Of a DNA stretch of 64,000 bases, positions 53,550 through 62,993 are shown one piece after another. Both the position numbers and the translations under genes were made by a program. Position 1 is the first letter of the stretch; each line of letters begins with the position of its first letter. Under the pieces are notes generated by a model, which worked only from the letters and a program-made list of their open reading frames with translations, was not told the DNA's origin and did no database searches. The DNA is taken from positions 6,105,001-6,169,000 of the forward strand of contig NZ_OX419519.1 of the NCBI RefSeq assembly GCF_948472415.1, given 5' to 3'. This DNA comes from Kitasatospora fiedleri. Its GTDB lineage: Bacteria > Actinomycetota > Actinomycetes > Streptomycetales > Streptomycetaceae.

Positions 53550-55751
53550 ATGTCCGTTCTCGCCCGCTGGTGCCATCGGCACCGGCTCGTCACCGTGCTG
53601 TTGTGGCTGGGCCTGCTGGTGGGGCTCGGAGCCGTCTCCGGCGCCGTCGGGACGAAGTACAGCGACAGCATGGCGATGCCGGCCACCGAGTCCAGCCGGG
53701 CGATGGACCTGCTCAGGGCGCAGATGCCCGCCGCGGCCGGCGACACCGACACCGTGGTGTGGCACACCGCCAACGGGACGGTGCGCGACCCGGCCGTCCA
53801 GGAGCGGATGACCGGGGCCCTGGACGCCATCGCCCACAGCCCCTCCGTCGCCTCGGTCGGCAGCCCGTACGCCGAGCAGGGCGCGGCGCAGATCAGCGCC
53901 GACGGCACCACCGCGTACGCGCAGGTGACCTTCAGCGGCGCCGCCCACGACGTCCCCAAGGCGGACGTCGAGCACGTCGTCGACCTGGCGAAGCAGGCCC
54001 GCGCCGACGGCCTGGACGTCCAGCTCGGCGGGCAGGCCGTGCAGAACGCCGAGACCGAGATGGGCGGCACCAGCGAGATCATCGGCATCGTCGCCGCGCT
54101 GATCGTGATGACGCTGGTGTTCCGCTCGCTGTGGGCCGCCGCGCTGCCGATCCTCACCGCCGTGGCCGGCGTCGGCACCGGCGTGATCGGCACCGGCCTG
54201 CTCAGCCACGGCATGAGCATCGCCTCGGTCGCCCCCACCCTGGGCGTCCTGGTCGGTCTCGGCGTCGGCATCGACTACGCCCTGTTCATCGTCAACCGGC
54301 ACCGCAAGGGCCTGATGGCCGGCCTGGAGGTCGGGGAGGCGTCCGCCAAGGCGCTGAACACCTCCGGCCGCGCGGTGCTGTTCGCCGGACTGACCGTGGT
54401 GATCGCCCTGCTCGGCATGCTGATCCTCGGCATGGGCTTCCTCAACGGCATGGCGGTCTCGGCCGCCCTCACCGTCGCGCTCACCGTGCTGGCCGCGATC
54501 ACCCTGCTGCCCGCCCTGCTCGGCCTGCTCGGCCACCGGGTGCTCAGCCGCGCCCAGCGCCGCCGCCTGGCCGAGCACGGCCCCGGCGAGGCGCACGCCA
54601 CCGGCTTCTGGCCGCGCTGGGCCGCCCGGGTGCAGGCCCGGCCGACCGGCAAGGCGCTGGTCGCCCTGGTGCTGATGCTCGCCGTGTCGCTGCCGGTGCT
54701 GTCGCTGCGCCTGGGCAGCTCGGACGCCGGCAACAACCCGAAGTCCACCACCACCCGGCAGGCGTACGACCTGATGGCCGACGGCTTCGGCCCCGGCTCG
54801 AACGGCCCGCTGCTGCTGGTCGCCGAGGCCCCCGGCGCGGCGGACCGGGCCGCCTTGGACGGCCTGGTCACCGACCTGAAGGGCCTGGACGGCGTCGCCC
54901 GGGTCGCGGCCGTGCCGATGCGCGAGGGCCAGCAGATCGGCATCGTCCAGGTGGTGCCCACCACCTCCCCGCAGTCCGCGCAGACCTCCGCGCTGATCAC
55001 CGAACTGCGCGAGCACACCGTCCCCGACGCCGAGGCCGGCACCGGCCTGCGGGTGTACGTCGGCGGCGCGACCGCGACCGCCGCGGACTTCGCGGACGTG
55101 CTGATCTCCAAGCTGCCGCTGTTCATCGCGATCATCGTCGGCCTGGGCTGCCTGCTGATGATGGTGGCCTTCCGCAGCCTGCTGGTGCCGCTGATCGGCG
55201 TGGTGATGAACCTGCTGACCATGGGCGTGGCGTTCGGCGCGATCGTCGCGGTCTTCCAGTGGGGCTGGGGCTCCGAGGCGCTCGGGGCCGGCGCGGCCGG
55301 GCCGGTCGAGGCGTTCGCCCCCGTGATGATCATCGCGATCCTGTTCGGCCTCTCGATGGACTACCAGGTCTTCCTGATCAGCCGGATGCACGAGGAGTGG
55401 ACCCACACCCGGGACAACCACCGCGCCGTCCGGGTCGGCCACGGCGAGACCGGCCAGGTCATCACCGCCGCCGCCGTCATCATGGCCTGCGTGTTCGCCG
55501 CCTTCCTGTTCGGCGGCCAGCGCATGATCGCCGAGTTCGGGCTCGGCCTGGCCCTGGCCGTCCTGCTCGACGTGCTGGTGCTGCGGATGGTCCTCGTCCC
55601 GGCCCTGATGCACCGCTTCGGCGCCGCCAACTGGTGGCTGCCCGGCTGGCTCGACCGCCTGCTGCCGCACGTCTCGGTGGAGGGCGAGCCCGACCCGGCC
55701 CCCGCCCCCGCCGCCGTCCGGCAGCCCGAACCGGCCGACGCCGGGCGTTGA
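53550..55751 (+). CDS. MMPL/RND family membrane transporter
   Basis: 733 aa with two MMPL repeats: each has a large extracytoplasmic loop and about six helices. TM1 is RLVTVLLWLGLLVGLGAVSG; the conserved LGVGIDYALFIVNRHR (first repeat) and LFGLSMDYQVFLISRMHEEW (second repeat) carry the paired GxxxDY motif of proton-driven MMPL proteins. GGAG 5 nt before the ATG at 53550 fixes the start. It likely exports a lipid or lipophilic compound. The two-component pair follows after a terminator. Confidence 0.9.
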   Translation: MSVLARWCHRHRLVTVLLWLGLLVGLGAVSGAVGTKYSDSMAMPATESSRAMDLLRAQMPAAAGDTDTVVWHTANGTVRDPAVQERMTGALDAIAHSPSVASVGSPYAEQGAAQISADGTTAYAQVTFSGAAHDVPKADVEHVVDLAKQARADGLDVQLGGQAVQNAETEMGGTSEIIGIVAALIVMTLVFRSLWAAALPILTAVAGVGTGVIGTGLLSHGMSIASVAPTLGVLVGLGVGIDYALFIVNRHRKGLMAGLEVGEASAKALNTSGRAVLFAGLTVVIALLGMLILGMGFLNGMAVSAALTVALTVLAAITLLPALLGLLGHRVLSRAQRRRLAEHGPGEAHATGFWPRWAARVQARPTGKALVALVLMLAVSLPVLSLRLGSSDAGNNPKSTTTRQAYDLMADGFGPGSNGPLLLVAEAPGAADRAALDGLVTDLKGLDGVARVAAVPMREGQQIGIVQVVPTTSPQSAQTSALITELREHTVPDAEAGTGLRVYVGGATATAADFADVLISKLPLFIAIIVGLGCLLMMVAFRSLLVPLIGVVMNLLTMGVAFGAIVAVFQWGWGSEALGAGAAGPVEAFAPVMIIAILFGLSMDYQVFLISRMHEEWTHTRDNHRAVRVGHGETGQVITAAAVIMACVFAAFLFGGQRMIAEFGLGLALAVLLDVLVLRMVLVPALMHRFGAANWWLPGWLDRLLPHVSVEGEPDPAPAPAAVRQPEPADAGR

Positions 55752-55757
55752 CACCCC

Positions 55758-55796
55758 GCGGGGCCCGGCCGGTCAGTGCCACCGGCCGGGCCCCGC
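55758..55796 (+). terminator. Strong terminator after the MMPL gene
   Basis: GCGGGGCCCGGCCGGT (55758-55773) pairs with ACCGGCCGGGCCCCGC (55781-55796), a perfect 16-bp stem around CAGTGCC. It separates the transporter from the kinase gene that begins 23 nt later. Confidence 0.85.
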
Positions 55797-55818
55797 TGCG
55801 TACGGTGAAGGAGTGCGA

Positions 55819-57129
55819 ATGACGCAGACGGTCAGACGGTGGTGCGGCGGACGGCCGGGACGCACCGACGTGGCGGTGGCACTGGCCTGCTTCGTGCTCG
55901 CCACGCCGATCACCGCCGCCACCGCGTACCACCGCGACGCCTCGATCACCGGCTACCTGCTGTTCCTGCTGCTGTCCTGCCTGCCGCTGCTGGCCCGCAG
56001 CCGGTGGCCGGTGCCGGTGGCCGCCGCGACGGTGCTGATCGGCGTGGTCGAGCTGGTGCTGATCCCGTTCTCGCCCGGCCCGCGCCCGGAGGCCCTCGGG
56101 ATCTCGATGTTCGCCGTCGGCGTCGCCCTGTACGCGGTCGCCACCCGCACCGACCGGCCCACCGCCTGGCGTACCGGCTGCTGCGCCGCCGCCGCGCTCA
56201 CCCTCACCGCGCTGATCGTCCGCCCCGGCCTGGAGGAGATCCCGCAGAACCTCGGCCTGATCGCCTGGCCGTTCCTCTCGGTGGCCAGCGGCGACGCGGT
56301 CCGCAGCCGCCGCGAACTGCTCGCCTCCGCCGTCGAGCGCGCCGAACGCGCCGAACGCACCCGCGAGGAGGAGGCCCGCCGCCGGGTCACCGAGGAACGG
56401 ATGCGGATCGCCCGCGAACTGCACGACGTGGTCGCCCACCACATCACCCTGGTCAACGCCCAGGCCGGCGTCGCCCACCACCTGATGCGCACCGACCCCG
56501 ACCACGCCTACCAGGCCCTGGAACGCATCCGCGACACCAGCCGCGCCGCCCTCGACGAACTGCGCGCCACCGTCGGCCTGCTGCGCCACAGCGGCGAGCC
56601 GGCCGCGCCGCGCGAGCCCGCCCCCGGCCTGGCCGGGCTCGACGACCTGCTGGACGCCTTCCGGCACTCCGGCCTGGACGTCACCCTGGAACGCGACGAC
56701 GCCGACGGACCCGACGACGTCGCCGGACCCGACGGCGCCCCCGCACGCGACGGCGCTGACGGACCCGACGGCGCTGCCGGGCGCGGCGACGCCTCCGCGG
56801 GCCTGCCGCCGATCCTCGACCTGACGGCCTACCGGATCATCCAGGAAGCGCTCACCAACACCCACAAGCACGCCGGGCCCACCACCGCGCGCGTCCGCCT
56901 CGACTTCGGCCCCGACACGCTGCGGCTCACCGTCGAGGACGACGGCCGGGCCGACGGCGGCGGGGCGCCCGACGGCACCGGCACCGGCCACGGCATGATC
57001 GGCATGTACGAGCGCGCCCGCGCCGTCGGCGGCACCCTCAGCGCCGGACCGCGCCCCGGCCGGGGCTTCCGGGTCCACGCCGAACTGCCGCTGCCCGCCG
57101 GCCCCGCCCGCAAGGCCGGCCGACCGTGA
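55819..57129 (+). CDS. NarL-type sensor histidine kinase
   Basis: 436 aa. Four or five hydrophobic segments (about residues 18-150) precede a HisKA_3 dimerisation domain with phosphorylated histidine H202 in RIARELHDVVAHH, and a HATPase_c domain (IIQEALTNTHKHAG, LTVEDDGRADGG, GHGMIGMYERARAVGG). A Gly/Asp/Pro-rich insertion (about residues 293-330) lies between them. The ATG at 55819 has AAGGAG at 5 nt. It forms a two-component system with the next gene; the signal is unknown, and the MMPL gene is a possible target. Confidence 0.9.
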   Translation: MTQTVRRWCGGRPGRTDVAVALACFVLATPITAATAYHRDASITGYLLFLLLSCLPLLARSRWPVPVAAATVLIGVVELVLIPFSPGPRPEALGISMFAVGVALYAVATRTDRPTAWRTGCCAAAALTLTALIVRPGLEEIPQNLGLIAWPFLSVASGDAVRSRRELLASAVERAERAERTREEEARRRVTEERMRIARELHDVVAHHITLVNAQAGVAHHLMRTDPDHAYQALERIRDTSRAALDELRATVGLLRHSGEPAAPREPAPGLAGLDDLLDAFRHSGLDVTLERDDADGPDDVAGPDGAPARDGADGPDGAAGRGDASAGLPPILDLTAYRIIQEALTNTHKHAGPTTARVRLDFGPDTLRLTVEDDGRADGGGAPDGTGTGHGMIGMYERARAVGGTLSAGPRPGRGFRVHAELPLPAGPARKAGRP

Positions 57130-57247
57130 GCCGCCCGGCGGACGGGGGTCCGGCGGACCACGGCCCGGTGCCGACGACCGCGGGAACCGCGCGAACCGCG
57201 GGAACCGCGCGAACCGCACCGAAGACCACCCGAAGGAGCCGCCGACC

Positions 57248-57919
57248 ATGACCGTCCGCGTCCTGCTCGCCGACGACCAGGCCCTGCTGCGCGGCACCTT
57301 CCGCCTGCTGATCGACTCCGCCCCCGACCTGGAGGTGGTCGGCGAGGCCGGCACCGGCCGGGAGGCCGTCGCGCTGGCCCGCACCCTGCGCGCCGACCTG
57401 GTCCTGATGGACATCCGGATGCCCGACCTGGACGGCCTCGCCGCGACCAGGCTGATCACCGCCGACGAGGACCTGGCGGGCGTCAAGGTGCTGGTCCTGA
57501 CCACCTTCGAGAGCGACGAGTACGTCGCCGAGGCGCTGCGCGCCGGGGCCAGCGGCTTCCTCGGCAAGGGCATCGACCCGGAGGAGCTGCTGGACGCCAT
57601 CCGGGTCGTCGCGGCCGGGGACGCCCTGCTCTCCCCGGCCGCCACCAAGGCCCTGATCGGCCGCTTCCTCGCCCAGCCCGACCCGGGGCGGCGGGCCGCG
57701 CTGCCCCGGCTGGACGTGCTCACCGCCCGCGAGCAGGAGGTGGTCGCCCTGGTCGCGGCCGGCCTGTCCAACGACGACATCGCCGAGCGGCTGTTCGTCA
57801 CCCCGCTCACCGCCAAGACCCACGTCAACCGCGCGATGACCAAGCTCGGCGCCCGCGACCGCGCCCAACTGGTCGTCATCGCCTACGAGACCGGCCTGGT
57901 CCGCCCGGGCGGGGCGTGA
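57248..57919 (+). CDS. NarL/LuxR-type response regulator
   Basis: 223 aa. Receiver domain with phospho-acceptor D55 in LVLMDIRMPDLDG, T in VLTTFESDEY and K in FLGKGIDPEELL; a C-terminal LuxR helix-turn-helix LTAREQEVVALVAAGLSNDDIAERLFVTPLTAKTHVNRAMTKLGA in pieces. AAGGAG lies 10 nt before the ATG. The 118-nt gap from the kinase contains tandem GGGAACCGCGCGAACCGC units. It is the cognate partner of the kinase. Confidence 0.92.
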   Translation: MTVRVLLADDQALLRGTFRLLIDSAPDLEVVGEAGTGREAVALARTLRADLVLMDIRMPDLDGLAATRLITADEDLAGVKVLVLTTFESDEYVAEALRAGASGFLGKGIDPEELLDAIRVVAAGDALLSPAATKALIGRFLAQPDPGRRAALPRLDVLTAREQEVVALVAAGLSNDDIAERLFVTPLTAKTHVNRAMTKLGARDRAQLVVIAYETGLVRPGGA

Positions 57920-57977
57920 CCGGCGGGGGCGTGAGCGGCGAGGCGCGACCGGCGGGACGCGGTCAGCGGGCGCGGGT

Positions 57978-59417
57978 TCAGCGCTGGGCGGTGAGGGCCG
58001 GGTCGGTGGTGTCGAGGGCCTGGAGGATCTGCTCGACGCTCTGCTTGGCGTCGCCGAAGAGCATGGCGGTGTTGTCGCGGAAGAACAGCGGGTTCTGGAC
58101 GCCCGCGTAGCCGGAGGCCATCGAGCGCTTGAAGACGACGACCCGGTCGGCCTCCCAGACCTTGAGGACGGGCATGCCGGCGATCGGGCTGGCGGGGTCG
58201 TCGAGGGCGGCGGGGTTGACGGTGTCGTTGGCGCCGATCACCAGGACGACCGAGGTGTCCGCGAAGTCCTCGTTGATCTCGTCCATCTCCAGCACGACGT
58301 CGTAGGGGACCTTGGCCTCGGCGAGCAGCACGTTCATGTGGCCGGGCAGCCGGCCGGCCACCGGGTGGACGCCGAAGCGGACCTCGACGCCCCGCTCGCG
58401 CAGCCGGCGGGTGAGGTCGGCGACGGGGTGCTGGGCCTGGGCGACGGCCATGCCGTAGCCGGGGGTGATGATCACGGACTTGGCGGCGGCCAGCAGTTCG
58501 GCGGCCTCCCGGGCCCGGATCTCCTGGTGCTCGCCCTGCTCGGCGTCGCCGCCGGAGGGGGCCTCGATGCCGAAGCCGCCCGCGATGACGGACAGGAAGG
58601 AGCGGTTCATCGCCCGGCACATGATGTACGAGAGGTAGGCGCCGGAGGAGCCGACCAGCGCGCCGGTCACGATCAGCAGGTCGTTGTCGAGCAGGAAGCC
58701 CGCGGCGGCGGCCGCCCAGCCCGAGTAGCTGTTGAGCATCGAGACCACGACCGGCATGTCGCCGCCGCCGATCGAGGCCACCAGGTGCCAGCCCAGCAGC
58801 AGGGCCAGCACCGTCACGGCGACCATCAGGCCGAGGCCGGGGGAGGCGGTGAACCAGACGGTCAGGGCGAGGAACGCGCCCAGCGCGCCCAGGTTGAGGG
58901 CGTTCTTGCCGGGCAGCACCAGCGGGCGGGAGGCGATCTTCGCGGAGAGCTTCAGGTAGGCGACGATCGAGCCGGTGAAGGTGACCGCGCCGATGAAGAT
59001 GCCGATGAACACCTCGGCGTGGTGGATCGTCAGCAGGTCGGCGGCCACCGCGGTCTGCGCGGCGCCGTGCCGCTCCACCTCCAGGTAGCTGTTCCAGCCG
59101 ACCAGCACGGCGGCCAGGCCGACGAAGCTGTGCAGGACGGCGATCAGCTCCGGCATCTGGGTCATCTCGACCCGGCGGGCCCGCCAGAGGCCGATCGCGG
59201 CGCCCAGCGCCATCGCGACCAGGATCAGCGCGACCGCGCCCGCGCTGATGCTGCGGGAGGCGACCACGACCGTGGCGACCAGCGCCAGGGCCATGCCGGC
59301 GATGCCGTAGACCACCCCGGCCCGCGAGGTGCGGTGCTGGGAGAGCCCGGCCAGGCTCAGGATGAACAGCAGGGCGGCGACCAGGTCCGCGGCGTGCGCG
59401 GCGGTGAGGGACGTCAT
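57978..59417 (-). CDS. pntB: NAD(P) transhydrogenase beta subunit
   Basis: 479 aa: nine or so membrane helices (domain II) followed by the NADP(H)-binding domain III with VIITPGYGMAVAQAQHPVADL, FGVHPVAGRLPGHMNVLLAEAKVPYD, DTSVVLVIGANDTVNPAA and VFKRSMASGYAGVQNPLFF. It couples hydride transfer between NADH and NADP+ to proton translocation. It begins 6 nt after the pntA stop, so both are in one operon. Confidence 0.95.
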   Translation of the reverse strand: MTSLTAAHAADLVAALLFILSLAGLSQHRTSRAGVVYGIAGMALALVATVVVASRSISAGAVALILVAMALGAAIGLWRARRVEMTQMPELIAVLHSFVGLAAVLVGWNSYLEVERHGAAQTAVAADLLTIHHAEVFIGIFIGAVTFTGSIVAYLKLSAKIASRPLVLPGKNALNLGALGAFLALTVWFTASPGLGLMVAVTVLALLLGWHLVASIGGGDMPVVVSMLNSYSGWAAAAAGFLLDNDLLIVTGALVGSSGAYLSYIMCRAMNRSFLSVIAGGFGIEAPSGGDAEQGEHQEIRAREAAELLAAAKSVIITPGYGMAVAQAQHPVADLTRRLRERGVEVRFGVHPVAGRLPGHMNVLLAEAKVPYDVVLEMDEINEDFADTSVVLVIGANDTVNPAALDDPASPIAGMPVLKVWEADRVVVFKRSMASGYAGVQNPLFFRDNTAMLFGDAKQSVEQILQALDTTDPALTAQR

Positions 59418-59423
59418 CTCGGC

Positions 59424-60992
59424 TCAGCCTTTCGAGAACATGCTCAGCATGCGGCGGGTGACGGCGAAACCGCCGAAGACGTTCACGCTGGTCAGCAGGA
59501 TCGCCACCGCGGACAGCACGGTCACCAGGGCGCTCTCGTGCCCGATCTGCAGCAGCGCGCCGATCACCACGATCCCGGAGATCGCGTTGGTCACCGACAT
59601 CAGCGGCGTGTGCAGGGCGTGGTGGACCTTACCGATCACGTAGTAGCCGATCACCACGGCCAGCGCGAACACCGTGAAGTTCTCCGCCAGTTGGGCCGGG
59701 GCGAAGGCGATCAGCAGGAACAGCGCGAGCATCCCGAGACCGATCAGGCCGAACCGGACGGCGGGCGCGACCCGGGCGGGCCCCGCCCCGACGGCGGCCG
59801 GGGGAGCGGCGGCCGGAGAAACGGCGGGCGCGGCGGGCGCGGCCGAGACCGCCACCGGCGGGGGCGGCCAGGTGGTCTCGCCCTCCCGGACGACCGTCAC
59901 CGCGCGCTGCACCACGTCCTCGAAGTCGATCGCCAGCCGCCCGTCCTTGCCCGGGGTGAGCAGCTTCAGCAGGTTGACCAGGTTGGTGCCGAACAGCTGC
60001 GAGGCCTGCGCTGGCAGCCGGGACGCCAGGTCGGTGTAGCCGATCAGGGTCACCCCGTTGTCGGTGACCACCGTCCGCCCCGGCACCGTGCCCGCCACGT
60101 TGCCGCCCTGCGCGGCGGCCATGTCGACCACCACGCTGCCGGGCTTCATCGCCGCCACGTCCTCGGCGGTCAGCAGCCGCGGCGCGGGCCGGCCGGGGAT
60201 CAGCGCCGTGGTGACCACGATGTCCACGTCCGCGGCCTGCGCCCGGTACAGCGCGGCCGCGGCCCGGTCGTAGTCCGCCGAGGTGGCCTTCGCGTACCCG
60301 TCGGCGCTCGCCTCCTGGACCGCCTCCACCGCCAGGTACTCACCGCCCAACGACCGCACCTGGTCGGCGACTTCGGGACGCGGGTCGGTGGCCCGGACGA
60401 TCGCCCCGAGGCTGGACGCGGCCCCGATCGCGGCCAGCCCGGCCACGCCCGCGCCCGCCACCAGCACCTTCGCCGGCGGCACCTTGCCCGCCGCGGTGAC
60501 CTGCCCGGTGAAGAACCGGCCGAAGGCGTGCGCGGCCTCGATCACCGCCCGGTACCCGGCGATGTTGGCCATCGAGCTGAGCACGTCCATCGACTGCGCC
60601 CGGGAGATCCGCGGCACCGCGTCCAGCGACAGCGCCGTCACCCCGCGCGCCGCCAGCGCCGCCAGCAGCTCCGGCCGCTGCGCCGGGGCCAACAGCCCCA
60701 CCAGCACGGCCCCTTCGCGCAGCCGCCCGACCTCGGCCTCCGACGGCGCGTTCACCTTCAGCACCACCTCGGCCGCCCAGGCGTCCCCGACGGCGGCGCC
60801 CGCCGCCTCGTACGCCGCGTCGTCGAACCCGGAGGCCGCGCCGGCCCCCGACTCGACGACCACCTCGTAGCCCAGGCCCAGCAGTCCGCGCACCGTGGCC
60901 GGGGTCGCCGCGACCCGGGTCTCCCCGGGCACGGACTCGGCGACCACGCCGACCCGTTGGGGCGGGCGTGCGGAGGAGTCGTTTCCAGACAT
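59424..60992 (-). CDS. pntA: NAD(P) transhydrogenase alpha subunit
   Basis: 522 aa in the long single-chain form. NAD(H)-binding domain I (RVGVVAESVPGETRVAATPATV, SRAQSMDVLSSMANIAGYRAV, KVLVAGAGVAGLAAIGAASSLGA) is joined by an Ala/Pro linker to the alpha2 membrane part (FGLIGLGMLALFLLIAF and three more helices). The ATG at 60992 is preceded by GAGAG. A GTGA-N6-TCAC dyad (61112-61127) upstream may be a redox-responsive site. With pntB it balances NADPH supply. Confidence 0.95.
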   Translation of the reverse strand: MSGNDSSARPPQRVGVVAESVPGETRVAATPATVRGLLGLGYEVVVESGAGAASGFDDAAYEAAGAAVGDAWAAEVVLKVNAPSEAEVGRLREGAVLVGLLAPAQRPELLAALAARGVTALSLDAVPRISRAQSMDVLSSMANIAGYRAVIEAAHAFGRFFTGQVTAAGKVPPAKVLVAGAGVAGLAAIGAASSLGAIVRATDPRPEVADQVRSLGGEYLAVEAVQEASADGYAKATSADYDRAAAALYRAQAADVDIVVTTALIPGRPAPRLLTAEDVAAMKPGSVVVDMAAAQGGNVAGTVPGRTVVTDNGVTLIGYTDLASRLPAQASQLFGTNLVNLLKLLTPGKDGRLAIDFEDVVQRAVTVVREGETTWPPPPVAVSAAPAAPAVSPAAAPPAAVGAGPARVAPAVRFGLIGLGMLALFLLIAFAPAQLAENFTVFALAVVIGYYVIGKVHHALHTPLMSVTNAISGIVVIGALLQIGHESALVTVLSAVAILLTSVNVFGGFAVTRRMLSMFSKG

Positions 60993-61111
60993 CGCTCGTT
61001 CTCTCTCGTCGGAGGAGGTGGTGCCGGACGTGTTCCGCGCTCGAAGGGGAGTACTTCCCCTTGGTCGCAGGAACCTAGACTCCCGACCCCCTCCGGCAGA
61101 ACCGGGCGAAC

Positions 61112-61127
61112 GGTGAAATGTGTCACC
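61112..61127. promoter_or_regulatory. Rex-like inverted repeat upstream of pntA
   Basis: GGTGA-AATGTG-TCACC contains GTGA-N6-TCAC, the core spacing of the streptomycete Rex operator (TGTGAACGCGTTCACA). It lies about 120 nt before pntA. A redox-sensing repressor on transhydrogenase genes is biologically reasonable, but the outer bases do not match fully. Confidence 0.35.
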
Positions 61128-61177
61128 ACAACTCCCACCGACCGGACTACACCCCGCCCCCGGGGGACGGTCGGCGC

Positions 61178-62017
61178 TCAGGACGCGGGGGCCTCCTGCT
61201 CGGCCTCGACGCCGGCGTTCCACTCCCGCTTGGACGCCTGCCAGCCGTCCTCGTCGTGGCCCAGGCGCCAGTACCCGGAGACCGACAGGTCCTCGCGCGG
61301 CACGCCGAGCTCCACCCGCAGCAGCGCCCGCAGCTCCTTCACGAACCCGGCCTCGCCGTGCACGAACGCCTGCACCCGGCCCGCCGGGAACTCCAGCGCG
61401 CGGACCGCCCCGACCAGCGCCTCGCCGACCGGCCGGTCCCCGCGGTGCAGCCAGACCACCTTCGCGGCGGTGTCGACCGGCTGCTCGTCCTCGGGCCCGG
61501 AGACCTCGACGAAGGCGTGCACCAGGGCGTCGGCGGGCAGCGCCTCCAGGGCGGCGGCGATCGCGGGCAGCGCGCTCTCGTCGCCCGCCAGCAGGTGCCA
61601 GTCGGCGGCCGGGTCGGGCGCGTAGCCGCCGCCGGGGCCGAGCAGCCGCACGGTGTCGCCGGGCCGGGCCCGCACCGCCCACGGCCCGGCCAGGCCCTGG
61701 TCGCCGTGCACCACGAAGTCCAGGGTCAGCTCGCGCCGCCCGGCGTCCCAGGCGCGCACGGTGTACGTCCGGGTGGTCGGCCACTGCTCGCGCGGGAACT
61801 CGGCCCGGATCAGCTCCAGGTCGTACGGCTCCGGGTAGGCCGCCCCCGGCGCGTCGAACAGCACCTTCACGTAGTGGTCGGTGTACGTGCCCGCGTCGAA
61901 CGCGGCCAGCCCGTCGCCGCCGAGCACCACCCGCTGCATGTGGGGGGTGAGCCGCTCGGTGCGGACGACCTGCGCGGTGTGCGGCGTGCGGGGCTTGCGG
62001 GGCGGACGCTCTGCCAT
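61178..62017 (-). CDS. Siderophore-interacting FAD-binding reductase
   Basis: 279 aa SIP-family flavoprotein. ERLTPHMQRVVLGGDGLAAF and TRTYTVRAWDAGRRELTLDFVVHGDQGLAGPWA form the FAD domain, LLAGDESALPAIAAALEALP the NAD(P)H domain, and AFVHGEAGFVKELRALL with YWRLGHDEDGW the signature C-terminus. It reduces ferric siderophores in the cytoplasm. GAGGAG 8 nt before the ATG at 62017 fixes the start. No IdeR/DmdR box was recognised upstream. Confidence 0.92.
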   Translation of the reverse strand: MAERPPRKPRTPHTAQVVRTERLTPHMQRVVLGGDGLAAFDAGTYTDHYVKVLFDAPGAAYPEPYDLELIRAEFPREQWPTTRTYTVRAWDAGRRELTLDFVVHGDQGLAGPWAVRARPGDTVRLLGPGGGYAPDPAADWHLLAGDESALPAIAAALEALPADALVHAFVEVSGPEDEQPVDTAAKVVWLHRGDRPVGEALVGAVRALEFPAGRVQAFVHGEAGFVKELRALLRVELGVPREDLSVSGYWRLGHDEDGWQASKREWNAGVEAEQEAPAS

Positions 62018-62244
62018 GGGACGGCTCCTCGGCTGGACGGACCGCTCGGCCGGCCGGCTCGGGCGGTGCGGGACCAGTCTGCGCCACGGGCCCGCCGCCC
62101 CGGCCGCCCGGGGCTGCGCGGACCGGCTCCGGGGCCGGATCATCGAGGTGTGCGGACCGGCGGCCGGTAGACCGATGAGTTCGCCCGCCCCGATCCGTCC
62201 GACCTCGTGACCGGACCACCGACCGACCCCCAGGGGAGCACGTC

Positions 62245-62865
62245 ATGGGCTTCATCCACATCGAGCTGTTCACCACCCTCGACCTCGTCGGCCAGGCGCC
62301 CGGCGGGCCCGACGAGGACCCGGTCGACTTCCCCTTCGGCGGCTGGCAGGCCCCGCTGGTGGACGACGTCTCCGGTGCCCAGGTCGACGCCGCCTACGCG
62401 GGCACGGACGCCCTGCTGCTCGGCCGCCGCACCTACGACATCTTCGCCGCCTACTGGCCGAAGGCCGGGGACAACCCGTTCGCCAACCTCTTCAACAGCA
62501 TCCCCAAGTACGTCGCCTCCCGCGGCGAGCCCGAGCTGACCTGGGCCGGGTCCGAACTGCTCGGGCCGGACCTGCCCGCCGCGGTGCGCGGCCTGCGCGA
62601 GCGGCACCAGCAGGTGACGGTGGTCGGCAGCCTGGACCTGGTGCAGACCCTGCTCCGGGAGAAGCTGTACGACCGCCTGGACCTGTGGGTCCACCCGGTC
62701 ATCCTCGGCACCGGCAAGCAGGTCTTCGCCGGGGGAGCCGTCCCCACCAACGTCACCCTGCTGGAGCCGCCCGCCGCCGGCCCCCGCGGCACCGTGCTGC
62801 TGCGCTACGGGCTGGCCGAGGGCGTCCCCGCCACCGGCGACATGAGCGCGCCCCGGGAGGACTGA
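62245..62865 (+). CDS. RibD C-terminal/dihydrofolate reductase-like protein
   Basis: 206 aa. The RibD_C/DHFR-like fold shows FIHIELFTTLDLVGQAPGGP, DALLLGRRTYDIFAAYWP, NSIPKYVASRGEPELTW and QVTVVGSLDLVQTLLREKLYDRLDLWVHPVILGTGKQVF in pieces. These stand-alone actinobacterial proteins are usually called dihydrofolate reductase family; true substrates are unknown. GGGGAG precedes the ATG. Confidence 0.88.
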   Translation: MGFIHIELFTTLDLVGQAPGGPDEDPVDFPFGGWQAPLVDDVSGAQVDAAYAGTDALLLGRRTYDIFAAYWPKAGDNPFANLFNSIPKYVASRGEPELTWAGSELLGPDLPAAVRGLRERHQQVTVVGSLDLVQTLLREKLYDRLDLWVHPVILGTGKQVFAGGAVPTNVTLLEPPAAGPRGTVLLRYGLAEGVPATGDMSAPRED

Positions 62866-62993
62866 GTCCGGGCGGCGGACGGCGGCCGGCACCCGGCGGT
62901 TTTCGAACGGCGGGTTCGCCTCGCCGCCGTCCCGGGGCTATCCTCGGGCCCAGGTTTCGGGCATGGGGCCCAAAAGGTGTCTTGGGGGTTGGC

